Assembly (NCBI RefSeq): GCF_943193195.1
Contig: NZ_CALPDG010000002.1
Coordinates: 124,001-188,000 of the forward strand
DNA length: 64,000 bases
Reading direction: 5' to 3'
Origin: Mediterraneibacter agrestimuris
Lineage (GTDB): Bacteria; Bacillota; Clostridia; Lachnospirales; Lachnospiraceae
In this document: piece by piece, positions 25,841 through 35,179 of the stretch
Numbering within the stretch: position 1 is the stretch's first letter
How the letters are laid out: every line of letters begins with the position of its first letter
The notes under the pieces: model-generated
The model's database searches: none
The model's input: the letters and a program-made list of their open reading frames with translations, nothing else
Told to the model about the DNA's origin: nothing
Program-made: the position numbers and the translations under genes

Positions 25841-27283
25841 TTATTTACACCGTTTTAAAATTTCTTTTAATGCTTCCCAGATTTTTGCCGCAGAAGCAAT
25901 TTCCAGACGTTCATTAAAAGAATGTACGTCCATCATATTAGGACCGAAAGAAATACAGTCCAGCTCTGGTTTCTTGCCACTCAGCAGCCCACACTCCAGA
26001 CCTGCATGTATCTCTGTTACCTCCGGACGCTTTCCATATACATGTTCAAATGCATCTAGTGCAATCTCCCGGATTCTGGACTCTGCATTGAAAGTCCATG
26101 CCGGGTATTCTGAGTTAAACTCGTAAGTGCCTCCCAGTGATTCTGCCAGACACATGAAACGCTCTTTAAATTCATCAATCTTAGAAGCGATACCGCTTCT
26201 TGTCAGAACGATAAAATCCACACGTTCTTTTTCTGTTGTAATCACTCCAAGATTGTCAGATGTCCCAACCATACCTGCAAGATGACGGCTGTACTCATCT
26301 ACGCCATTCGGACAATTTACGATAAACTGCAGTACTTTCTTCATAGACGTATCGGACATAGCCTCAAAAGAACCTTCCTCCAGAACATGAACCTTGATAT
26401 CCAGGTCAGGCTCATCCTTACCGAATTCATCCCGCCATTTTGCCAACAGCTTTGCAGCTGTCTCTTCAACTGCTTTTGCATCCTCTGCTACAATCACAGA
26501 TTTATTTGCAGATGTAATGACATTGTCCTTGCTTCCGCCATTTATCTCTATAAGGGCGATCTTTATCTGTCTTGTCAGATGATAGAGAAGACGGCCTGCC
26601 AGCTTATTGGCATTGCCCCGCTGCTGGTGAATCTCTACTCCAGAATGTCCGCCTCTTAACCCGCAGATTTCCAGTTCCATTTTTACCCCGTTTGCAGAAG
26701 TCTTTTCAATCGGAAGAGAACATACAAAACGAAAACCACCTGCACATCCTGCGATCAAAACATCTTCCTCCTCAGAGTCCAGATTCATAAGCATTGTTCC
26801 CTTAAGCTGGGACAGATCAATATTCAGGGCGCCGGTCATTCCTACTTCTTCGTCAATTGTAAAGATAACTTCAAGCGGCGGATGAGGAATATCCTTACTG
26901 TCCAAAATTGTCAGTGCCATTGCTACTGCAATTCCGTTGTCTGCTCCTAATGTGGTATCCCTTGCCTTTACCCATCCGTCTTCCACATAGATTTCAATAG
27001 GATCCTTCATAAAATCATGACCGGAATCCGCTGTCTTCTCACAGACCATATCTAAATGTCCCTGCAAGATCACCGGTTCACTCATCTCATATCCGGCTGT
27101 TCCCGGCTTCTTGATGATTACATTATTCCACTCATCCTGAATCACAAAAAGTCCGCGCTCTTTTGCAAAATTCACACAGTAGTCACTGATCTCCTTTGTG
27201 TTATAGGTTCCTCTCGGAATGCGACTGATTTCTTCAAAAAAATGAAATACTTTTTTTGGTTCAATATTTTCAAAAACTGCCAT
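25841..27283 (-). CDS. pepD: Aminoacyl-histidine dipeptidase (beta-alanyl-histidine dipeptidase, M20)
   Basis: 480 residues of the M20 metallopeptidase family, hydrolysing dipeptides such as Xaa-His. Metal-binding signatures: LQGHLDMVCEKT, LGADNGIAVAMAL, FTIDEEVGMTGAL and a late HAGLECGL. A large dimerisation insert is present. The ATG at 27283 is chosen because AAGGAG is 11 nt upstream; a longer frame adds nine residues without support. Single gene ended by the hairpin at 25801-25833; its leader lies opposite ylbJ. Confidence 0.93.
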   Translation of the reverse strand: MAVFENIEPKKVFHFFEEISRIPRGTYNTKEISDYCVNFAKERGLFVIQDEWNNVIIKKPGTAGYEMSEPVILQGHLDMVCEKTADSGHDFMKDPIEIYVEDGWVKARDTTLGADNGIAVAMALTILDSKDIPHPPLEVIFTIDEEVGMTGALNIDLSQLKGTMLMNLDSEEEDVLIAGCAGGFRFVCSLPIEKTSANGVKMELEICGLRGGHSGVEIHQQRGNANKLAGRLLYHLTRQIKIALIEINGGSKDNVITSANKSVIVAEDAKAVEETAAKLLAKWRDEFGKDEPDLDIKVHVLEEGSFEAMSDTSMKKVLQFIVNCPNGVDEYSRHLAGMVGTSDNLGVITTEKERVDFIVLTRSGIASKIDEFKERFMCLAESLGGTYEFNSEYPAWTFNAESRIREIALDAFEHVYGKRPEVTEIHAGLECGLLSGKKPELDCISFGPNMMDVHSFNERLEIASAAKIWEALKEILKRCK

Positions 27284-27401
27284 AATCTTACAGCTCCTTT
27301 CATTTTTCATATATCTGCTAAAAATAAAACAGCACCACTGTATATTTTGTCACAATGTACATAAAAAATCAACCTATTTCATATATCTTTAATAAATACA
27401 C

Positions 27402-27543
27402 GTAACAGTTCAGCGCAGGACTTAGCACTTGCTGCAAAGTCCGTAAGAATGCGTGATGGAGAATAGAATCCGCCCTTTCACCGAAGGTGAATTTAAAATA
27501 GGGCGGATTCAGTAACAGTGCAGCCAGAAGGCTGAACTGTTAC
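27402..27543. mobile_element. Dispersed palindromic element, copy 6, perfect termini and 8-bp flanking repeat
   Basis: 142 bp, perfect 13-bp inverted termini GTAACAGTTCAGC/GCTGAACTGTTAC and a perfect direct repeat AAATACAC (27394-27401, 27544-27551). Internal 10-bp stem GAATCCGCCC (27466-27475)/GGGCGGATTC (27501-27510) encloses TTCACC-GAA-GGTGAA and a TTTAAAATA strand. It ends one direct repeat before the GGGAGG site of ylbJ, so ylbJ transcription must start within or beyond it. Confidence 0.9.
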
Positions 27544-27569
27544 AAATACACGGGAGGTATATCGGTATT

Positions 27570-28520
27570 ATGAAAACGTATCAGCTGCATCCTGGTTTCG
27601 GAATTGTATGCTTATTTTTAATTATGCTCATCTGCCCAAAAGCTGTGTTTACCGGGGCAAGCGAAGGGCTTCTTCTATGGTTTCAGATCATTCTGCCAAC
27701 CCTGTTTCCCTTTTTACTTGTGACCAATCTGCTTCTGGCAACAGGAAGTATCCGGTATATCTCTTCTGCCTTCGGGGGAATTCTTTCCCGTATCTTCAAA
27801 GTATCACAAAACGGCAGCTTTGCAGTACTCACAGGATTCTTATGCGGCTATCCAATGGGAGCTAAAACTGCCGCGGATTTAACCGTATCCGGTTACATTT
27901 CCCGGGAAGAAGGTCAATATCTGCTGTCATTCTGCAATAACACAAGCCCTGTCTTCATCCTCAATTTTCTTGTCTGGAAAACATTGCAGGATGAGCGCCT
28001 GATGCTTCCTACTTTGTGTATCCTGATGCTTTCTCCTGTTATCGTCAGTTTTTTTACAAGAAAAAAATATCTGAAGCACAAGCATTCTTTCTCAGCGTCA
28101 TCCGGCGCTTCCGCCTGCCAGATGTCTGTTTCCAGGCAGAGCTTTCATTTCCGTGAAATTGACAGCTCTATTATGAACAGCTTTGAGACCCTTATAAAAG
28201 TCGGCGGATATATTATGCTCTTTTCCGTTATTTTAACTCTGTTTCAAAGTCTGCCATTTAACCTACCGGGACTTTCCTATGTTCTTCCATTTCTGGAAGT
28301 TACAAATGGAATTGTTATGCTTGCTGTTTCTCCCCTGCCTGTCACTCTGTCCTATCCGCTGATCTTAGGGCTGACTGCCTTCGGCGGTTTATGTTCTGTC
28401 GCCCAGACACAGTGCATGGTGCAAAAGGCAGGTTTGCCGATACTGCCTTATATAAAAGAAAAACTGGCAGCTGCTTTGACTGCCAGTATACTAGGTACTC
28501 TGTATTTACTATTTTTTTAG
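27570..28520 (+). CDS. ylbJ: YlbJ-type sporulation membrane protein (nucleoside-recognition/Gate domain)
   Basis: 316 residues with about eight membrane segments and the Gate-like signature LTGFLCGYPMGAKTAADL and CNNTSPVFIL. YlbJ proteins are needed for efficient sporulation in Bacillus. The neighbourhood supports the name: coaD and rsmD, which flank ylbJ in B. subtilis (ylbI, ylbH), are next door, though here on the opposite strand. The ribosome site is GGGAGG, 12 nt from the ATG. One of only two confident plus-strand genes. Confidence 0.85.
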   Translation: MKTYQLHPGFGIVCLFLIMLICPKAVFTGASEGLLLWFQIILPTLFPFLLVTNLLLATGSIRYISSAFGGILSRIFKVSQNGSFAVLTGFLCGYPMGAKTAADLTVSGYISREEGQYLLSFCNNTSPVFILNFLVWKTLQDERLMLPTLCILMLSPVIVSFFTRKKYLKHKHSFSASSGASACQMSVSRQSFHFREIDSSIMNSFETLIKVGGYIMLFSVILTLFQSLPFNLPGLSYVLPFLEVTNGIVMLAVSPLPVTLSYPLILGLTAFGGLCSVAQTQCMVQKAGLPILPYIKEKLAAALTASILGTLYLLFF

Positions 28521-28537
28521 AAAAAGTGAACCGGTAA

Positions 28538-29122
28538 TTATGCCATTCCATCTTCCTGTACATATGCTCCCGTATTCTCTGTCGGAATCTCCAGCTCAGC
28601 ACGGTTTGTACGAACAACATCATAACACTCCTGTAAAGAATTGATCAGTCCGTCATACTTGGTTGTATAGCTGTCCAGTGTATGTCCGATGATACTTTCA
28701 GCATTTGCCAGCAGATCATCTGTATACTGGATCGCTCCTGTACGGATTGCATTGGCATCCAGTGTTGCATTGTCCAGAATTTCCTGTGCCTGGGCAGTTG
28801 CCTGTGTCACGATCTCATTTGCCTGGGCATAAGCCTGCTGCATGATCTCGTGCTCACTTACCAGTTCATTTGTCTGTACCTGAGCCTCTTCCAGCAATGC
28901 ATCCGCTTTTGCCTGGGCATCAGCCAGAATTGCGTCACGATTACTGATGATCTTCTGGTATCTCTTAATCTCATCCGGTGTCTTCATCCGAAGCTCTCTT
29001 AATAATTCATCCAAATGCTCTTTATTTACAATAATCTTTGTTGTCGACAGCGGCTGATACTTACAGTCTCTGTCGATATACTCTTCGATTTCTTCAATAA
29101 TCTGTTCAATACGACTGCTCAT
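28538..29122 (-). CDS. Coiled-coil protein (DivIVA/ATPase-subunit-H-like), conserved next to coaD
   Basis: 194 residues, dominated by an alanine-, glutamine- and glutamate-rich helix (about residues 45-150, AQAKADALLEEAQVQTNELV and similar heptads). Short N-terminal SSRIEQIIEEIEEYID and an acidic C-terminal tail. Such proteins are often labelled ATPase subunit H or DivIVA-like, but no catalytic motif is visible. Its ATG overlaps the coaD stop region (29122), so the two are coupled. A scaffold or membrane-curvature role is only a guess. Confidence 0.75.
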   Translation of the reverse strand: MSSRIEQIIEEIEEYIDRDCKYQPLSTTKIIVNKEHLDELLRELRMKTPDEIKRYQKIISNRDAILADAQAKADALLEEAQVQTNELVSEHEIMQQAYAQANEIVTQATAQAQEILDNATLDANAIRTGAIQYTDDLLANAESIIGHTLDSYTTKYDGLINSLQECYDVVRTNRAELEIPTENTGAYVQEDGMA

Positions 29123-29616
29123 TAGTCACACTCTCCTTTTAAATTCATCTTTTCTGTTAATTTCCTTATAACCGCTTCCGGCACAAATTGAGAGATATCT
29201 CCCCCGAAAGCCGCGATTTCTTTCACTGTAGTGGAACTCAAATAAGAATATTCAATATTAGTTGTCAGGAAGATAGTTTCCACTTTTGGCTCCAGCTTAT
29301 GATTTGTCTGAGACATCTGAAGCTCATATTCAAAGTCGGTAATTGCCCGAAGTCCTCTGACAATAAATGCTGCATTCATCTGTCTCGCAAAATCAACTAA
29401 TAATCCATCAAATGGAACAATCTCCACATTTGTCAGACTACTAGCCACTTCTTTTAACATTTTAACACGTTCCTCTACAGAAAACAACGGCATTTTTGCA
29501 TTATTATTTAATACTCCGACAATTAATTCATCGGTAATTGCCGATGCCCGTTTGATAATATCCATGTGACCATACGTAACCGGATCGAAACTGCCCGGAT
29601 AAATTGCTCTTAACAT
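29122..29616 (-). CDS. coaD: Phosphopantetheine adenylyltransferase
   Basis: 164 residues, full length. Transfers AMP to 4'-phosphopantetheine, the penultimate step of coenzyme A synthesis. Nucleotidyltransferase signature [18 protein letters not shown] (T/HxGH type) at the N terminus and [16 protein letters not shown] late. Overlaps rsmD by 7 bp, the classical rsmD-coaD pair. Confidence 0.97.
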   Translation of the reverse strand: MLRAIYPGSFDPVTYGHMDIIKRASAITDELIVGVLNNNAKMPLFSVEERVKMLKEVASSLTNVEIVPFDGLLVDFARQMNAAFIVRGLRAITDFEYELQMSQTNHKLEPKVETIFLTTNIEYSYLSSTTVKEIAAFGGDISQFVPEAVIRKLTEKMNLKGECD

Positions 29617-30179
29617 ATCTCTTCTTTCCCTTCTTTTCCGATAAAAATATGCTTATTTGTCTTATATAACTTTTCCTTTATCATATAGAAGCCAAGATCC
29701 GGCAGATAAGAAAAATCGGTTTCCTTTGCCGCTTCCACAATCATAACCGTATCCTCATATACTAGTCCGGAACCCGACAGATACTCCAATACCTTCTTTT
29801 CAAGTTCCTGATTATAGGGCGGATCCATAAAAATAAAATCGAAGCTCTTCTCACCTTCCAGCTGGTATAATGCCGTCAGTACATCCTTCGTCAGCGTGAC
29901 CGCTTTATGAGATAGCTTTGTATATTTTAGATTCTCTCTTACACACTCCATCGCCTTTGGATTCTTCTCCACGAAAACGGCTTCCTTTGCCCCGCGGCTC
30001 AAAGCTTCAATACCAATACCGCCGCTTCCGCTGAACAAGTCCAAAAACATACTTCCGAAGATGGAAGGAGCGATCATATTAAACAGTGTTTCTTTAATCC
30101 TGTCTGTAGTCGGTCTCGTATCCAATCCGTCCAGTGTTTTCAATTGTAATCTTTTTGCACTTCCCGCAATTACTCTCAT
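29610..30179 (-). CDS. rsmD: 16S rRNA (guanine966-N2)-methyltransferase
   Basis: 189 residues. [15 protein letters not shown] opening, then [13 protein letters not shown], the SAM-binding [20 protein letters not shown] and the catalytic DPPY ([10 protein letters not shown]). Makes m2G966 in 16S rRNA. ATG at 30179 with AAGGTGAGG upstream is preferred over the ATG 12 nt earlier. Operon with coaD and the coiled-coil protein. Confidence 0.95.
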   Translation of the reverse strand: MRVIAGSAKRLQLKTLDGLDTRPTTDRIKETLFNMIAPSIFGSMFLDLFSGSGGIGIEALSRGAKEAVFVEKNPKAMECVRENLKYTKLSHKAVTLTKDVLTALYQLEGEKSFDFIFMDPPYNQELEKKVLEYLSGSGLVYEDTVMIVEAAKETDFSYLPDLGFYMIKEKLYKTNKHIFIGKEGKEEIC

Positions 30180-30235
30180 AAAATGCCTCACCTTATTTAT
30201 TTAATCTACTGTCCATAATCAAAAATTTTAGCAGA

Positions 30236-30270
30236 AAAAGACACCTGGGTCAATTCCCAAGTGTCTTTTT
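30236..30270 (-). terminator. Bidirectional terminator after the SASP gene
   Basis: AAAAAGACACCTGGG and CCCAAGTGTCTTTTT form a strong hairpin with A-run and T-run, 33 bp beyond the SASP stop. It separates that gene from rsmD. Confidence 0.85.
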
Positions 30271-30302
30271 CTGAGTTTTGAATCTTAGAAAAAACAATTG
30301 GC

Positions 30303-30509
30303 TTACTTACCAGCCATCTGTTTCTCCTGCTGTTCAATCATCTTCTTAACCATATATCCGCCAACAGAACCATTCTGTTTGGATGTCAGGTCTCCGTTGT
30401 AGCCATCTGTAAGCGGTACTCCCAACTCACTTGCTACCTCGTATTTGAATTTGTCCAGTGCGCCCTTTGCCTCAGGTACGGCTGCGCGGTTTGATGAACG
30501 ATTTGCCAT
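30303..30509 (-). CDS. Alpha/beta-type small acid-soluble spore protein
   Basis: 68 residues; binds and protects DNA in the spore and supplies amino acids on germination. Signatures are KFKYEVASELGVPL (which includes the germination-protease site region) and GYNGDLTSKQNGSVGGYMVKKM. Strong GGAGG site and its own terminator make it a single-gene unit. Expected to be under forespore sigma-G; TGAATA occurs upstream but I could not find a well-spaced matching -10, so the promoter is not called. Shows the organism is a spore former. Confidence 0.95.
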   Translation of the reverse strand: MANRSSNRAAVPEAKGALDKFKYEVASELGVPLTDGYNGDLTSKQNGSVGGYMVKKMIEQQEKQMAGK

Positions 30510-30555
30510 TTTGCATTTCCTCCTTTTGCATTTTAACAGTATTCACTGTTTTCTT

Positions 30556-30623
30556 GTGTTGTAACAAATTCCCCGGCTGCATTTGTATGTAATCTGCCGC
30601 TTCTATGCAGCCGGTTATCACAC
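30556..30623. repeat. Long inverted repeat upstream of the SASP gene
   Basis: GTGTTGTAAC ... CCGGCTGCAT (30573-30582) and ATGCAGCCGG (30605-30614) ... GTTATCACAC, with perfect 10-bp inner arms and 8 of 10 outer pairs. It lies about 90 bp beyond the recG stop and 47 bp upstream of the SASP start. It could end recG transcription or fold as a leader; the GTAAC end faintly recalls the dispersed elements. Confidence 0.5.
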
Positions 30624-30713
30624 ATCTGCTTTCGGTTTATTATGTTACACTGATAGTATATGAAAGAAATGTTCTTTTACTCTGGAAATTACTGGCTTTT
30701 TTAATTCATAATT

Positions 30714-32774
30714 TTATAACGTTTTTTCCAGATCCATATCAGATAATGTATGTTCCAGAGCAGTTTTTAAAAACCGATGTTCCGTTTTAAGAAGCTCCGG
30801 GTCATCTGCAAGAATTTCATCCGCAGCATCACTTGCCTGCTTTAATACTTCCGAATCCTGAAATACATCTGCCAGTTTAAAATCCAGACTGCCGCTCTGC
30901 CGGATTCCAAACAAATCTCCCGGTCCGCGCAGACGCAAGTCTTCACTTGCTATATAAAATCCATCATTGGATTTATTCAATATTTCCAGACGTTCCTTTG
31001 TTTCTTTTGATCTGGAGGCACTCATAAAGATGCAATAGGACTGATATTTTCCTCTTCCTACACGGCCGCGCAGCTGATGAAGCTGTGCAAGCCCAAAGCG
31101 TTCTGCATTTTCAATCAGCATCACCGTAGCATTCGGCACATCAATCCCCACTTCGATAACTGTCGTAGAAACAAGAATCTGGATTTCATTTCTACTGAAT
31201 GCTTCCATAATCTCATCCTTTTGCATCTGTTTCATTTTTCCATGCAGACACTGTACCTTTATTTCCGCACCCATTATCTCCTGGAGCGACTCTGTATAGT
31301 CTGTAACATTTTCCACTTCCAGACTTTCACTTTCTTCCACCATCGGACAAATCACATAACACTGTCTGCCCCCGGCAATCTGCTTTTTCATAAAATGATA
31401 AGCAGTGTTGCGATATCCTGTATCTACTACACAATTCTTAATCGGAAGCCGGTTCTTCGGCACTTCATTAATCACTGAAATATCCAGATCCCCATAAAGA
31501 ATGATTGCCAATGTTCTTGGAATTGGTGTCGCGCTCATTACCAGAATATGCGGATAAAGTCCTTTCATAGCAAGAGTTTCCCGTTGATGCACGCCGAAGC
31601 GGTGCTGTTCATCAGTCACAACAAGCGCCAGATTCTGATACTGTACCTTTTCCTGAATCAGCGCATGGGTTCCTACAACTAACTGTACTTCTCCTGATGC
31701 GATCCGTTCATAAGCTAACCGCTTTTCTTTTGCTGTCATAGAGCCGGTAAGAAGCTCTGTATTTAAATCAATCCCATATTCTGTAAGCATTCTGCTGATA
31801 TTCTCATAGTGCTGTCTGGCAAGTACTTCCGTGGGAGCCATAATCGCCGCCTGATATCCATTCAGTCCGGCATATATCATTCCCAACAAAGCGACGATTG
31901 TTTTCCCTGATCCCACATCTCCCTGTACCAGTCTGGACATTACATGGATCCCTGACATATCTTGCTGAATCTCCCGCCAGACATTTTTCTGCGCATTGGT
32001 CAGTTCATATGGCAGCGCCTCCAGAAATCTTGCAATTTCCGGCTGCTCCCGAAAGCAGCAATGATTGAGCACTTTATCCTCTCTCACCTTCAGTTTTCGC
32101 AATGAAAGAATAAAAAGTAAGAACTCCTCAAATACGAGCCTTCTTCGTGCCTCATAAAATTCTTCTTTTTTCTCTGGAAAATGGACTCCCAGCAGAGCCT
32201 GTTTATAAGGGAGAAAATGATAATCTGCCTGTAAATGTCCTGGCAGTATTCCGTTTTCCATAGAACAGGACGAAAACGCCTGCTTTACAGCTTTCACCAC
32301 CATATTATTTGTCAATCCTGCGGTCAGCGGATATACAGGCTGCAAAGAGTTTCTTTTTTCTTCATATTTAGAGCTGGGATAAAAAATCTCAGGATGCTCC
32401 ATGACCAGACCGTCTTTTTTCTGTACCATACGCCCACGCAATGTGATCACACCGCCCTTTGCCAGCGTATTACGCAAAAAAGGCATGCAAAACCAGATTA
32501 CCTTCAACGTTCCTGTAAGATCCTTGACATACAAGGTTGTAATCTGCATACGCGGATTACCTCCCACCTTCACTTTCCCATAAATCGCTCCAGTTACCGT
32601 TACTGTTTGTCCTTCCACTGCTTCAGTGACAGTCACGGGCTCTTCATACACCTCATAGCCACGGGGATAATAGTGAAATAATTCTCCTATTGTAGAAATT
32701 CCGGCTTTCTGAAAAATCTTTTCTGTTTTTTCTCCAATTCCTTTTAACTCACTGATTTTTGTACGTTCATTCAT
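30714..32774 (-). CDS. recG: ATP-dependent DNA helicase RecG
   Basis: 686 residues, full length. N-terminal OB-fold wedge domain, then the helicase: Walker A LVQGDVGSGKTIVALL, Walker-B-like TDEQHRFGV, motif III MSATPIPRTL, and the C-terminal LRGRVGRGKYQSYCIF signature. RecG remodels stalled forks and branched DNA. Follows fakA as in B. subtilis, though separated by a terminator. Confidence 0.97.
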   Translation of the reverse strand: MNERTKISELKGIGEKTEKIFQKAGISTIGELFHYYPRGYEVYEEPVTVTEAVEGQTVTVTGAIYGKVKVGGNPRMQITTLYVKDLTGTLKVIWFCMPFLRNTLAKGGVITLRGRMVQKKDGLVMEHPEIFYPSSKYEEKRNSLQPVYPLTAGLTNNMVVKAVKQAFSSCSMENGILPGHLQADYHFLPYKQALLGVHFPEKKEEFYEARRRLVFEEFLLFILSLRKLKVREDKVLNHCCFREQPEIARFLEALPYELTNAQKNVWREIQQDMSGIHVMSRLVQGDVGSGKTIVALLGMIYAGLNGYQAAIMAPTEVLARQHYENISRMLTEYGIDLNTELLTGSMTAKEKRLAYERIASGEVQLVVGTHALIQEKVQYQNLALVVTDEQHRFGVHQRETLAMKGLYPHILVMSATPIPRTLAIILYGDLDISVINEVPKNRLPIKNCVVDTGYRNTAYHFMKKQIAGGRQCYVICPMVEESESLEVENVTDYTESLQEIMGAEIKVQCLHGKMKQMQKDEIMEAFSRNEIQILVSTTVIEVGIDVPNATVMLIENAERFGLAQLHQLRGRVGRGKYQSYCIFMSASRSKETKERLEILNKSNDGFYIASEDLRLRGPGDLFGIRQSGSLDFKLADVFQDSEVLKQASDAADEILADDPELLKTEHRFLKTALEHTLSDMDLEKTL

Positions 32775-32833
32775 AGTTTACCCCACTACTCACATATATC
32801 ATATACAAATGCCCATTTTATCAAATAAAAACT

Positions 32834-32874
32834 GAAAGCGAATCTCCTTATCTTTCAAGGGATGATTCGCTTTC
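32834..32874 (-). terminator. Terminator after fakA
   Basis: GAAAGCGAATC (32834-32844) and GATTCGCTTTC (32864-32874) pair perfectly over 11 bp; the minus-strand tail is AGTTTTATTTG. Ends the yloU-fakA unit before recG. Confidence 0.8.
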
Positions 32875-32884
32875 TTCATCACAC

Positions 32885-32933
32885 GTTTTTAGGGACTTTG
32901 CAGTAAATGCAAAGTCCTATGCTAAACTGTTAC
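32885..32933. mobile_element. Dispersed palindromic element, copy 7 (partial)
   Basis: About 49 bp: GGACTTTGCA/TGCAAAGTCC hairpin followed by the right terminus GCTAAACTGTTAC. It matches the middle of copy 11. No left terminus or direct repeat. Lies between the fakA stop and its terminator. Confidence 0.65.
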
Positions 32934-32952
32934 ACCTTACTGTTCCGCCTGT

Positions 32953-34611
32953 TTATTCTACAGATATTACATAATAATAAATCGGCTGTCCTCCAAGCTG
33001 CAGATCCACGTCCGCATCCGGATACAATTCTGCAACTTCCTCTGCGAACTTTTCCGCTTCTTCTTCTTGGATGTCTTCTCCATAATACAGGCTGATCAGT
33101 TCTGTGTCCTCGTCAGCCATAAGTGCAAGCATCTCTTTGGCAGTTTCTCCTACAGACTGACCTACGGAAAGGATTCCTGCATCACCGATTCCCATAATAT
33201 CGCCTTCATGGATTTCCTTATCATCAATGTGAGTGTCGCGTACTGCATAAGTAATCTGTCCTGTTTTCACATTCTTGATTTCTTCCAGCATTGTTTCTTC
33301 ATTCGTATCCACGTCTTCTTCGGGCATATAATTAATAATCGCTGTAATTCCCTGTGGAACCGTCTTCGTCGGAATAACAATGATATCTTTGTCATCCGTC
33401 AAAGACTGCGCCTGATTTGCCGCAAGAATAATATTCTTGTTATTAGGAAAAATGAAAATGTGATCTGCATTTACATTATCGATTGCAGTCAGCATATCCT
33501 CCGTGCTCGGGTTCATCGTCTGTCCGCCTTCGATAATATAATCCACACCAAGCTCTTTAAAGATGGTATTCATACCGGAACCAATGGAAACTGCAATAAA
33601 GCCAACAGATTTTCTGGGCTCCTTTTTCGCTTTCTGCTGCTCCTTTGCAAGCTTTTCAGCCTCACGGATCAGCTTCTCCTGATGTTCCTCACGCATATTG
33701 TCAATCTTCATTCTGGATAGCTGACCGAAAGTAAGCGCCTTCTGGATCGCCAGCCCCGGATCATTAGTATGCACATGAATCTTTACAATATCATCATCTG
33801 CCACACATACAATAGAATCTCCGATCGACTCCAGATAAGCCTTGAATTCTGTCTCGTCTTTCACTGTAAATTCTTTATCAAGCATAATAATAAATTCAGT
33901 ACAGTACCCAAACTTAATATCCGCCTCAGCCTGCGTACCTGGTTTTACCATTGTGGTACCGGAGCCTGCCCCGATTGCACTGTAGTCAATTTCTTTTCCA
34001 AGAAACGCGTCATAAGCGCCGTTCAGCACTTCTAAAAGCCCCTGTCCGCCTGAATCCACAACACCTGCCTCCTTCAAAACCGGAAGCATGTCCGGTGTCC
34101 TGGCAAGAACAGCCTTTGCTTCTTCGATCACAGCCGGGATAAATTCTTCCAAATCTTCTGTTATCTCAGAAAGCTCCCTCGCTTTTTCAGAAATTCCCTT
34201 TGCTACTGTCAGAATTGTGCCTTCCTTCGGCTTCATAACTGCCTTATATGCAGTTGTTGTCGCACGCTCACAGGCAGTTGCCAGAACCTGTACATTAATC
34301 TCTTTATGCTCGCGGATTTCCTTTGTAAAACCACGCAGAAGCTGGGAAAGGATAACTCCTGAATTTCCTCTTGCACCACGCAGAGAACCGGAAGAAATTG
34401 CTTTTGAAACAGAGACCATATCTTTTTGCTCCAGTGCACTTACTTCCGCTGCTGCCGACATAATCGTCAGTGTCATATTTGTTCCTGTATCACCGTCTGG
34501 TACGGGGAATACATTTAATTCATTGATAAATTCCTTCTTTGCTTCCAGATTTGCCGCTCCCGCAAGAAACATCTTCATGAGCAGTTCTGCATTTATCGTA
34601 TTAGTTGCCAC
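32953..34611 (-). CDS. fakA: Fatty acid kinase catalytic subunit (DAK2 family)
   Basis: 552 residues. The DAK2 ATP-binding domain at the N terminus has FPVPDGDTGTNM and SLRGARGNSGVILSQLLRGF; a central domain and a C-terminal DegV-like region complete the FakA/YloV layout. With a FakB partner encoded elsewhere it phosphorylates fatty acids for phospholipid synthesis. Upstream yloU (Asp23) and divergent rpmB reproduce the B. subtilis rpmB-yloU-yloV neighbourhood. Confidence 0.93.
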   Translation of the reverse strand: MATNTINAELLMKMFLAGAANLEAKKEFINELNVFPVPDGDTGTNMTLTIMSAAAEVSALEQKDMVSVSKAISSGSLRGARGNSGVILSQLLRGFTKEIREHKEINVQVLATACERATTTAYKAVMKPKEGTILTVAKGISEKARELSEITEDLEEFIPAVIEEAKAVLARTPDMLPVLKEAGVVDSGGQGLLEVLNGAYDAFLGKEIDYSAIGAGSGTTMVKPGTQAEADIKFGYCTEFIIMLDKEFTVKDETEFKAYLESIGDSIVCVADDDIVKIHVHTNDPGLAIQKALTFGQLSRMKIDNMREEHQEKLIREAEKLAKEQQKAKKEPRKSVGFIAVSIGSGMNTIFKELGVDYIIEGGQTMNPSTEDMLTAIDNVNADHIFIFPNNKNIILAANQAQSLTDDKDIIVIPTKTVPQGITAIINYMPEEDVDTNEETMLEEIKNVKTGQITYAVRDTHIDDKEIHEGDIMGIGDAGILSVGQSVGETAKEMLALMADEDTELISLYYGEDIQEEEAEKFAEEVAELYPDADVDLQLGGQPIYYYVISVE

Positions 34612-34625
34612 GACAAGTATCCTCC

Positions 34626-34985
34626 TTAATCAATCACTCGAACACCTTCAACAAAGATGTTAATCTTTTCTACCGTCATTCCGGTAAACTCCTCAACCTT
34701 ATATTTTACATTACTAATAAGGTTGTCGGAAACGGAAAGAATATTTACCCCATAAGAAACAATCACATGAAAACTTAATGTGATGTGATTGTCATCGGAA
34801 ATATCCAACTGAATTCCATGCGTCAGACTTTCTTTTTTCAACAGTCTTGCCATGCCGTCCTTTACACTGACAGCCGCCATTCCCACAATGCCGAAACATT
34901 CTACTGCTACAGAGCCTGCATATTTTGCAATTACTTCCGGATTGATCGTTATAATGCCCAGATCCGTGCTCATACTACCTTTCAT
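34626..34985 (-). CDS. yloU: Asp23/Gls24 family envelope stress protein (YloU-like)
   Basis: About 119 residues with the Asp23 signature ITINPEVIAKYAGSVAVECFGIVGMA and a C-terminal VEEFTGMTVEKINIFVEGV. Family members sit at the membrane and respond to alkaline or envelope stress. GGAGG precedes two adjacent ATGs. Directly upstream of fakA (14-nt gap). A dyad around 35066-35102 (ATAACC/GGTTAT) lies in the gap to the divergent rpmB gene. Confidence 0.9.
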   Translation of the reverse strand: MKGSMSTDLGIITINPEVIAKYAGSVAVECFGIVGMAAVSVKDGMARLLKKESLTHGIQLDISDDNHITLSFHVIVSYGVNILSVSDNLISNVKYKVEEFTGMTVEKINIFVEGVRVID

Positions 34986-35179
34986 CATATATTACCTCCA
35001 GTTCTTAATTGGATTTTTGCATAAATAACAATTTTATTATACGCTTTTTCGTTCCTCATTACAAGATAACCAGAAACATTTTACCACGTTTTCCAGGTTA
35101 TGTGAATCCATAAAATGAATTTCTCATCGGTTTTAAGTATGTTTTTATTATATTACTATGTTTTATTTCAAAAAAAGAC

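Noticed and set aside
28463-28487. Hairpin ACTGGCAG/CTGCCAGT as the ylbJ terminator
   Set aside because: It lies inside the ylbJ coding region, upstream of the stop, and has no T-run.
30510-30713. Sigma-G promoter for the spore protein gene
   Set aside because: TGAATA and CATACAA motifs occur but not with the spacing expected for sigma-G.
33067-33720. Plus-strand frame of 217 codons opposite fakA
   Set aside because: Complementary shadow of fakA; composition is Cys/His/Phe-rich as expected for antisense frames.
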